A DNA stretch of 64,000 bases from assembly GCA_017311185.1 (NCBI GenBank), contig JAESUZ010001519.1, positions 372,001 to 436,000 on the forward strand, written 5' to 3'. The position numbers were made by a program, and so were the translations under genes. Of the stretch, positions 55,525 through 64,000 are shown piece by piece. The first letter of the stretch is position 1. Each line of letters starts with the position of its first letter. The stretch comes from Proteles cristata cristata. Lineage: Eukaryota > Chordata > Mammalia > Carnivora > Hyaenidae. Below the pieces are notes generated by a model. That model was given only the letters and a program-made list of their open reading frames with translations. It searched no databases and was not told where the DNA came from.

Positions 55525-57449
55525 ATGGTGTTCTTGAAAGTTTGATTAAAAAAAAATTCTTTAATCAATTTGACTATAAGGTGACCCGAGTATGCCCATT
55601 AGTTATAATGATTATGAAAATCTCATCTTAGATTATAAACACCTCTTTCAAATGATGAAGTTATAGTTTCTCTCCCTACCTGGAGTAAATAGTATCCCCA
55701 GTATTAACCCTTACACTAATAGTCTGTAATGTACTTATAAGTTTACTTTGTGATTTCCCAATTTCCAATGTTCACCTAAATCGAGAATAGAAAAGACCAT
55801 GGATTTATTCTTGTAACGGTTAAAAACTCTTGTTTTCATGGCTGAAAGGCCGAACAATGAATACTTTCAATGTATTATCATTGGAAGTGCTTCATTCATA
55901 GCTTCAGTGTGTAATTCATTTACATATAGATTACAGCCCCTTAAGAACTAGAGAAAACTAAAAGTTAGCTTATATTTCAGAATTTTTAGAGGTAGTTTTT
56001 TTCACATACAGAGAACTTAAATAAATATAAGGCTAAAGCAATTCTATTGTTTAGTAGTTTTAAACTTTTCTACTTTTATTCCTTATATTTATTTTCAGAA
56101 TTATTGAATACTTTTGTACGCCCCCAATGAATGCTTTTCTCATGGCATGGTATAAGATAAAACAATGCAAGCAGCGACTAATCATTAAAAAAAAATCTTT
56201 AACAAATCTTTAAACGTGGCTTTGTTTGGGTTTCCTAAGGAAAAGCTACAAAATCTTTATGGACATAAAACTCCTATGTATATAAGTGATAATTCCTTTA
56301 CACAGTTTTAGTTGAAATTTATTTTTGAGGAGAGATGTAGATATTTGAAAAGTTACTGATTATCAAAACCTTATAAAAATGGTTTTGATACAGTAAATGA
56401 TTTATGATCTTCCTAAATTTCATATTGGCATCTATGACATAGAGGAAAAACTAAAAATTATCAATAAATTAAAAAATAAGGAACAGATATTTTTGTATTA
56501 AAAAATCATGCCATAAAATTTAACAGCCAGATAAATCCTTGGCAGGGTTCACTGCAGAATGGACTGTAGGGAAACTGAATTGACACCACAAATATGTTTA
56601 CAGGGTATTATTTTGTTCCAATGTTACATAAATTTTGCAAATCTAAAACAGAAAGTTTATGTAACAGATGCCAAGTTGATCTCTGTATGTGCCTTGTTCC
56701 TTGTTACTCGGGAAATGATATGCTCTGCTTAATGATGCTGAAAATCACTCCATGGACACAAAGCCCAATATGCAGGAGACCCACTGCATGGTGTAATTTG
56801 CAAACCGTCAGTTATTTCCGTCATACGGCATGTGTTTTGTTTAATGGGCTAGAAGCATGGAGTGTGATTTGTGGACACACTCTTAAAGATTTTAACACAA
56901 GACTACAGTTCTCATCAGTGGCTCAGAGTTGAAGCAGCTGTTAAACAAACTCCGATTTGTATGATTGGTAAAATAAGCACCACTTAGACAGTAAGTTCCA
57001 CAGTGAGTCTTTGACACAGAGATAACAGGGTAACTTAGGACAAGGAATAAGCCAGTGATATTTTCCATCTGTGGGCTAGACACTTTTTAGCACAGACTAA
57101 AATGTGCTTGAAGAACTCATGCGCCAAACAATAAATATATTACTAAGGTAGGGGCATTCTGTCAAATTAAATTATAGCCTTCATGAGCATTGATGTAATC
57201 CTTAAATTACATTTAGAAACATCATTTTTAGCTCCGAGTAGCAAAGTTAATTTGAGACTTTGGCCATCTTCACAGTCAACATGTACAACGATGTGAAATG
57301 ATTCAGAGGATCACGTTGCAGAATTAGGTACATTTTTTTTGGAACGGAGTGGTTTTTCCTTTCTTTCCCCAGAAGATGTAAAACTAAAGATTCCTCAGCA
57401 GTCCCTATGGTAATCTGAGCAACTTTGTAATGGTTTGGCCATCACTATA
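55525..57449. other. Two-kilobase repeat-free AT-rich stretch
   Basis: No SINE, L1, MIR or L2 recognised. A 112-codon plus frame (56594-56932) is Cys-rich but has no pattern I know. This is the longest region of the right half without any assignable repeat. Confidence 0.5.
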
Positions 57450-57791
57450 CAGACCATGCAAGGCTCCTGACAGTTTAGCTTACAATGGTCCACACTGTAA
57501 TGCTGCAAAGGCAATAAGCATTCAATAGAAACCATACTTGGATCTTGTACTTTGATCTTCTCCCAGGCTAGCCATCTATGCGACAATCCTCTGAATACAT
57601 AACATGAAATATTCAACACTGTTATTAAATAGGCTTTGTGTTAGATGATTTTGCCCAACTGTAGTCTAATGTGAGTGTCCTGAGCATGGTTAAGGTGGGC
57701 TAGGCTAGCTAGGATGTTCGGTAGGCTGGGTATATTATATACATTTTCAGCTTACAACATCTGCAACTCCATTGTAAGTCAAGGAGACCTG
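57450..57791. mobile_element. Tigger-type (TcMar) non-autonomous element
   Basis: Starts ta|cagaccatgcaaggctcc and ends gtcaaggagacctg|ta: complementary termini inside a TA target duplication. Diagnostic internal text: tcaatagaaaccatacttgg, catgaaatattcaacac, aataggctttgtgttagatg, ttttgcccaactgtag, ggctaggctagctaggatg. About 340 bp, an internally deleted derivative of a Tigger family (Tigger3-like from memory). No transposase frame. Confidence 0.85.
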
Positions 57792-57793
57792 TA

Positions 57794-58676
57794 AAAGGAT
57801 TTTCTATGAAGTTTACGCAAGTAAATTTACTGATTATGTTTAAGGCTAGTTAGGTAGCTACTAGCTGTCTTTAAAGAAGACAGAAATAACTTTTTGTGTG
57901 TGAACCTTAGAATATTGGGCTTAATCTCTGTGAAGATTTCACTTCTACTATGAATACAAGTAAAATTGACTACCTAGTGCCATAAAGTCAACATATTCAT
58001 CTTTAGAGGGAAATGAAGGAGAGAAAAGACTAGACAGACTAGATGAGTCAAATTTTAGAAGTTTTGAAGCAAAGGAGAAAATACTCCTGTGTAGAAATAG
58101 AAACTGATGGAAAATATATGCAAATGTTTAGATCTTTCATGCTTAAGTCACTATTAATTACATTCTTTAAGGTATTATATTTACATCTTTCTTATTTCTA
58201 TTATTCACATTCTGTATATTATGGCCTAGGTAATTTACATATTTACCAATTAGGAGGTTGGCATAAACTCAAGCCATTTTCTGAGGGAAATATTGACCTT
58301 GTCTTCAGGTACTCACTTTGATAAATTCTACAGGGAATTAAAAAGTAATCTGTTCAGATACAAGTCAATTTGTCTTCTTAATTAAAAAAAAAAATAAACT
58401 CATGTCCTTTAAATCTTACCACCCTTCAAGTTCAACATCAAGGACAAAAGATCTGTTCTTAATTAAAACCATAAAAAAATTGTGTTGCAGGCACTTGCTA
58501 GAAAATACAACCCAAAATGTGCTGCTGCTGTAATCTTAACAAAAGTTTGATAATACTCATGGAGTGTTTCTTGCAGGATAAATAAAAATGTAAACTTTCA
58601 AAATGTTACGTTAAAAAACATTAAGTTTTTTATCTTTGCATAAAACTTGTTCATAAGAGATCAATGAATCCAGTAG
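57794..58676. other. Repeat-free AT-rich stretch, no gene seen
   Basis: Nothing recognisable. The 92-codon plus frame 58043-58321 has no domain and no splice or promoter context. Confidence 0.5.
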
Positions 58677-58872
58677 ACAGTTTATTTATTTTGAGAGAGA
58701 TTGAACGAGCATGAGCGGGGGAGGGACAGAGACAGGGAGACAGAATTCCAAGCAGGCTCTTCACTGTCAGCACAGAGCCTGACGTGGGGCTTAAACTCAT
58801 GAAACATGAGATCATGACCTGAATCCAAATCAAGAGTTGGACCCTTAACCAACTGAGTCACCCAGGTGCCCC
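58677..58872 (-). mobile_element. CAN SINE (older type)
   Basis: Minus-strand copy (cagtttatttattttgag ... gagtcacccaggtgcccc) with the aatcaagagttgg wording of older CAN SINEs. The TSD is unclear. Confidence 0.93.
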
Positions 58873-59897
58873 TGGTTACAGTGGTCTTTGACAACTTGTG
58901 TGATCAATTTTTACTAGAGAATTTCCCATTGCCATTATGCCATGCTAAACTGCATTTTTAAGTGTAGCTCTTTCTAAGGACCTTGACATAACATAACATT
59001 ACTTTGGCTTTGTGAGAATCCACAGAAGAAATCTCTCTTACAATGTCATATTATTAGTTCTTCCTTTTTTAAAGAAGAAAAACCTATGTAAAAGCATTGT
59101 TCAATCTTAAGTATGATATTCTTATTCTTTCTTTGCACTACTTGGAAGCTTACAGCCAAATCTGAATCCTGTCACCACATATGTATACATTAATTATACT
59201 TCTTACATTCTCTAATTTTCTATCCCAATTTACCTCTGACATGATTACCTCATGTTTCCTCCTACAATATATATTTTTGCAAACCATTATGAACTGGTCT
59301 TTCAATCTTTCTTCTAGGTTACTGCGAGCTCTTTGAGGGTATAAAATATATACCACATTAGTGGGTGATATGATCAAGTTAGAAATTTAGAAAAAATTAT
59401 TATTGTGATGACATGAGAACAGGTTGGGGATAAGGGGACAGGAGGACTGGACAGACAACGACAGTAAGATCTGGTGAATTCAAAAAGGAAGTCCCGGAGG
59501 AAAAAACAGAAGTTAGAAAAGTTCATGAGACAGAAGTCTAATGCTTTGATCACCAGTTGGATGTGTGTATTTGAGATAAATGAAATGAAGTAAACTCTGA
59601 TTTCTGCCTTGGAAAATCTAGTGGTGGTAGATTAGACACATAGAAAGAGAAGTGGAGGTGCAAAGCATTTTTTTGAATTTAGGATACTATGGAATATATT
59701 GAAAAATATACTCATTAGAAAGTTGGAGATACAGAATAGAGATACAGGGGAGAGGCATCCTGAGGATACAGAGATATATAAATACAAATGTACTACTTAG
59801 TACCACAGACTAAGAATTGAAGCTGTTGACTTTTTTATTAATTTTTTTTGGAAGTTGTTCATTTTTTTACTTTTTGTATCAATTCCATGCCGAGAAC
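58873..59897. other. Low-repeat AT-rich stretch
   Basis: 59130-59340 (ctgcgagctctttgagggtataaaatat) faintly recalls an L2 3' region but is not callable. No gene seen. Confidence 0.45.
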
Positions 59898-60025
59898 AAA
59901 CTGAGAGCTGATGGGGGTAGGGGAGAGGGGAAGGGGGGGTGATGGGCATGGAGGAGGGCATTTGTTGGGGTGAGCACTGAGTGTTATATGGAAACCAACT
60001 TGACAATAAACTAAGGGAAAAAAAA
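59898..60025 (+). mobile_element. L1 3'-end stub
   Basis: Plus strand: gagaacaaactgagagctgatggg, G-rich tract gggagaggggaagggggggtgatgg, gagcactgagtgttatatgg, caataaactaaggg then A-rich. Same 3'UTR type as the micro-insertion at 35839-35918. Confidence 0.9.
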
Positions 60026-60044
60026 GAATAAAGATGGTATAATA

Positions 60045-61400
60045 TTTAAATAAAATAAAATAAATTCCAGTTAGTTAACATACTGTGTAATACTGGTTTA
60101 CAGGGTACAATTTAGTGATTCAACACTTATATGCAGTATCTGGTGCTCACCACAACAAGTGCATCCCTTAATCCCCATCACCTGTATCACCCATCCTCCA
60201 CTCACAGCTTCTCTGGTAACCAACAGTTGGTTCTCCATAGTCAAGAGTCTGTTTCTTGGTCTTTCTCTCCTTTTCTCTCCCTATGATCATTTGTTTTGTT
60301 TCTTAAATTCCACATGTGAATGAAATTATATGGTATTTGTCTTTCTCTGACTGGCTTATTTTGCTTAGCCATTAACTCTCTATCTCTATTCATGTCATTA
60401 CAAATGGCACTATTTCATTCTTTCTTATGGCTGAGTAATATTCCATCATATATCATATACAAATACATATGAATATATATATCTCCACACTACATCTTTT
60501 CTATCCATTCATCGGTTGAAATTGATGGACATTTGGACTCTTTCCAAAGTTTGGCTATTGTTGATAATGATCCTACAAGAATTGGGGTGCATGTATCCTT
60601 TCAAATTAGTATTTTTGTATATTTTGGATAAATACCTATTATTGCAATTGCTGGATAATAGGGTAATTCTATTTTCAACTGTTTGAGGAAACTCCATCCT
60701 GTTTTCCAGAATGGCCTCACTAGTTTGCATTCCCAACAACAGCATAAGAGGGTCCCTCTTTCTCACATCCTGTTGTTTTCTGTGTTGTTAATATTAGCCA
60801 TCCATACAGGCGTGAGATGATATCTCATTGTAGTTTTGATTTTTATTTCACTGGTGGTGTTGAGCATCTTTTCATGTGTCTGTGGCCACCTGGGTGTCTT
60901 TGTTGGAAAAATGTCTATTCATGTCTTCTGCCCATTTAATTGAATTATTTGTTTTTTGGTGATGAGTTTTTTTTTTTTTTTAATATTTTTATTTATTTCT
61001 AGGAGAGAGAGACACAGTGTGAGCAGGGGAGGGTCAGAGAGAGAGGGAATCACAGACTGAAACAGGCTCCAGGCTCTGAGCTGGCAGTCAGCACAGAGCC
61101 CGACGCGGGGCTCGAACCCACGAACCGCGAGATCAGGACCTGAGCGAAAGTCGGACGCTCAACCAACTAAGTCACCCAGGCACCCCAGAGTTTTATAAGT
61201 TCTTTATATATTTTGGATACTAACCCTTTATCAGATATGTCATTTAAAAATATCTTCTCCCATTCTATAGGTTGCCTTTCAGTTTTGTTGATGGTTTCCT
61301 TCACTGTGTAGAAACTTTTTATTTTGATGAAGTACCAATAGTTTATTTTTGTTTTTGTTTCCTTTGCCTCAGGAGACATAGCTGGTAAGAATTTTTGATA
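60045..61400 (-). mobile_element. L1 3' segment, 5'-truncated
   Basis: Minus strand from the L1 3' end (taaataaaataaaataaattccagttagttaacatac) through 3'UTR (cacatgtgaatgaaattatatgg) and ORF2 C-terminus to ttcctttgcctcaggagacatag. Interrupted by the young SINE at 60971-61187. It lies tail-to-tail with the L1 stub at 59898-60025. Confidence 0.92.
60971..61187 (-). mobile_element. SINEC_Fc-type SINE, young subfamily
   Basis: Minus-strand near-consensus copy (tttatttctaggagagagagac, gagctggcagtcagcacag). Short TSD gagtttt (60964-60970 and 61188-61194), extended by the T-tail. Confidence 0.95.
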
Positions 61401-63394
61401 TTAGAAGACACTGCTCATGGAGAACAAGTAATTAAAATTAGTGGTGTACTATGCTTTGGTGAAAATTAATATTTAAGGAATATTCAGACAAAGCAGACTT
61501 TATAATGAAAAAAGAAAAAAGAACCAAAGAAAGAACATCTAGACAAAATTAGGCATCAAGAAGTCAAAGGTTTAAAAAAAATGTCGTGTACTGAAAAAAC
61601 GTCACACAGGAGGAAAGATGGATGGGTCTGTTTGGTTATGAGAAGATGGTGTGGGTGGCCTGGACTACAGTTCCATGGATTGGTGAGGAGGAAAGACTGA
61701 TTACATGAGTGTGAAGACTAAGCAGGCACTCCGTTCATCTGTTTACAGAACCACTGTAAGACATTTACAAGACTGGACAGAGATCAACATAAATAAGAAA
61801 CTCTCTGGGCAGCATCACATGAGAATAAATACAAAATTCCACCAATAAGATCCTGTTGGATCCACTGTAAAAATTAAGAAAATTATGCTATGACTTACTT
61901 AAGATCCTTTTAAAGCATAACCTCATGGTGCTTATTAATCAAAAGCTGCATATGGTAGGTCAAAGGAGACAAACTGCTTTCATTTATTTCAAGAAGACCT
62001 TAGAAAAATTAACCATTTTTCTCTCATAAAAATTCTAAGTTTGATCAAACTAAGATTTGAAGGGAAATTTCTTAACACAAAAGGGATAATTTAGTCCAAA
62101 AACTCAGTAGTTCAATACAATATTTAAAATCAAACATAACCTTTCGGCTTTTATTAAATGAATTTATTGAAATAAAGTAATCGACACCAATAAAAAGAAA
62201 GGCAAATATAATTCTGCTTTCTGGAGACACTGTCATTGCCTCAAATAAAGAAGACTTCATGCTTACTTTCTACAGAAGTATTGGCTGCCATCTATTCGGG
62301 GGGTAGTTATGTTCTTATTTTCCTGGCTAGATCTTGAAGGCTTAATATCATTGTCTTCTATTATTAGTCCAGTTTCATGCATTCTTTTTCCGAAGAACTT
62401 ATTTAACACATAAATTGACTTTCTGGGGGAAACACTGTACTGAAAGTTACTGTTACATTATTCAAAATTTAAGGTTTTATTTTGCCATCTATGACAAAAT
62501 ATCTTTCCATGCAAGAATATGTATGTATATGGATGGATAAGTGGGGGTATTCTGTAATTTTAATTTCAGAAATAAAGTTGGTACAAAGAATACCCCTTTG
62601 CTAATATTGTATTAATTTCCTTGGTATTAGCTCAATAAGAAATTACCTAATATTCCCTTTTCCTCTTTAATTCTTAATGCAGTGCTCTAAAAAAAAAAAT
62701 CACATGGAGATCACTTTTGTTTGAATTATTCTCCTCCTGCCCTGTATAGAACATTTTATGACCTTCAGAGGTAAAGATATGAGCGCACACTACATAATAA
62801 ACAGATCTATGGAGTCAGGATATTTTTTTGTTCTTTTTACAATTCTACTAATTAAAGCCAATATGTAATTTGTAAAATAGATGATAGGATTGGTCAGATC
62901 TCTATTAATAGCAAACTAATGTTTGTGAAGTTTGATTACTTATTTAGAAAATAAAAAAATCTATATGTTGTGTGGAGGCAATCTTTCTGGAAATGCAGAC
63001 TTGAGCACTGTGAGTGTTATCACTATGATCTGACTGGCATTGGTAGAGAATTCGGTCATAGTCAGTGTAAAGGCTGCAAGAAGGAAGTATCTGACATAAT
63101 AGTGTTTACCCTTTATACACTATACATTGTTGCCAACTTCAATAAAACAAAATATGAGAAAGATAGAAGAAATGGATCTGGCAGGCCTAGGAGTGTTTCC
63201 ACAAATGCTTCCACATTAATTAGGTAAGGCTTTCTCTCACTTTGTCAGTGTTACCCCTTTTCTATTTGTAAGCTGCCCCGGAGGTCCATGCCATGAGGAT
63301 TCAGGGCAATATGTTGAGCCGGGCTGTCTGGCATTTCCGTTTCCTAGATGGCAAGGGGACAGGTGCTGAGCCACACTCTGAGCCTCGTGGCCAT
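61401..63394. other. Two-kilobase repeat-free stretch
   Basis: No assignable repeat. 62945-63222 is open on the plus strand (ATG at 62970, 85 codons), with a clustered Cys/His segment (WKCRLEHCECYHYDLTG, HSQCKGCKKEVSD), and it runs into attaggtaagg (63217-63227), a donor-like sequence. I recognise no family; the CxC/CxxC spacing is not a known finger. Probably chance, recorded for checking. Confidence 0.4.
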
Positions 63395-63560
63395 GGGTGT
63401 GTGGGCCCTGGTGTTCTATTGCCCTGGTCATAAAGTGTTTGACTTTGAGTTAAGTTGCTTAAAGGCTCTGTGCCTCAATTTCTTCACCAATAAAGTGGGA
63501 GGAGAGCACACCTTTTAGGTTTGTTGTGAAGAATAATTGATACAGGATGTACATATTAAT
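63395..63560 (+). mobile_element. MIR
   Basis: Plus-orientation MIR: tttgactttgagttaagttgcttaa, ctctgtgcctcaatttcttcacc, ataaagtgggaggagagc, ggtttgttgtgaagaataattgatac. The tRNA-side 5' part is diverged. Confidence 0.85.
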
Positions 63561-64000
63561 ACATATATATAAGATTAATTTATATACTAGTATAGTCACA
63601 TACACATACATAGTTTTAAATAGGGCTTTAATAAGCACTAATAAATTACTCTAAATATTGTTGATTCAATCTAAGCTCAGATCTTTGATAGTGATGGAAA
63701 TGAAAGACTGAATAAAATGTTTGGTGCTCTCAAATGATAATCAATCTTTTTTTCAACTTCCCCAGGCACTGCTTGTTTGGTGACCACTGTCCGCAGTAGA
63801 TTTCTCATGAAAGGCTTGTGATATATTCTGTCTCTTAAGATTTGAGTGTTTATAACTGATTTAGTGTATGTCGACTGATGCACAAACATTTGACCAGATA
63901 TAAAACCTTAGCAATGCATTCCTTCCTTGAGTTCCTTGAAATAATGGCTTTCTATTTTCTTTCTTTGTAAGTTAATCTCAAGGTAATGCCAACTTTACTC
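63561..64000. other. AT-rich sequence, no gene seen
   Basis: Contains a short tacatatatataag run at 63558-63573. No exon or repeat family recognised to the window end. Confidence 0.5.

Noticed and set aside
56594..56932. 112-codon Cys-rich frame as a small secreted protein
   Set aside because: No signal peptide or known Cys pattern, in AT-rich DNA with no promoter or splice context.
1..64000. CRISPR array, operon, prophage or bacterial defence system
   Set aside because: No regularly spaced direct repeats, no compact gene strings; composition and repeats are mammalian.

Overview
This window is repeat-rich vertebrate chromosomal DNA from a carnivore of the cat branch (Feliformia). The main evidence is about 37 copies or fragments of the tRNA-Lys-derived CAN SINE of feliforms (SINEC_Fc type). 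These have a head reading ggggcgcctgggtggc..., a tRNA-like body, a C/T-rich stretch and an A-rich tail. They sit among LINE-1 elements with the carnivore 3' end (gttaactaacttggatttaaa), ancient antisense L1M/HAL1-like copies, MIR, L2 and Tigger DNA transposons. I found no convincing exon of a host protein-coding gene, no rRNA, no functional tRNA, no CRISPR array and no bacterial-type gene. The longest open frames are L1 ORF1/ORF2 remnants, antisense shadows of them, or low-complexity frames through microsatellites and SINEs. The window is best read as intergenic or deep intronic DNA.

Layout: 1-3469 is a Tigger1-like transposon split by a 5'-truncated L1. 3470-6470 holds SINEs, a diverged local tandem duplication and an ancient antisense L1. 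6470-9145 is an antisense L1 carrying two SINEs and what looks like the 3' end of a small retrocopy. 9146-14240 is SINE-dense, with a GAN triplet tract and a small unidentified open frame (12330-12542). 14240-16420 is an ancient antisense L1 with a younger sense L1 inside it. 16421-26253 is mostly low-repeat DNA with a MIR, several SINEs, two SINE tails expanded into facing (GAAA)n/(TTTC)n tracts and a GC-richer block (21.2-23.3 kb). 26254-28895 is a truncated L1. 29428-36495 is a nearly full-length L1 with 5'UTR, ORF1, ORF2 and 3'UTR, inactivated by many breaks. 36496-40379 is low-repeat. 40380-46690 is an ancient antisense L1 that acted as a sink for at least eight later insertions. 46.8-64 kb alternates long low-repeat stretches with SINEs, one L2, one Tigger MITE-like element, a tail-to-tail L1 pair and a MIR.

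The elements do not work together as an operon or pathway. The logic is layered: Tigger, MIR, L2 and L1M copies are oldest; carnivore L1 copies are inserted into them; SINEs are inserted into those, presumably mobilised in trans by L1 machinery. Target-site duplications (TSDs) of 7-20 bp can be read directly for many insertions and give their relative order. One SINE set shares diagnostic differences and often has perfect TSDs, so it is probably the youngest family here. The differences are cttagtcggttaagcg, ctttcgcttagg, tgactgccagc, cagtctgtgactccc and tcctagaaata. It does not match the domestic-cat consensus as I remember it, so the source could be a non-felid feliform (hyena, mongoose, civet); this cannot be settled without a search.

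No undescribed biological system is claimed. The least-explained items are a 36-of-37-base inverted match 5.1 kb apart (12893-12929 and 18014-18050), the small unidentified frame beside the first copy, and the facing GAAA/TTTC tracts.
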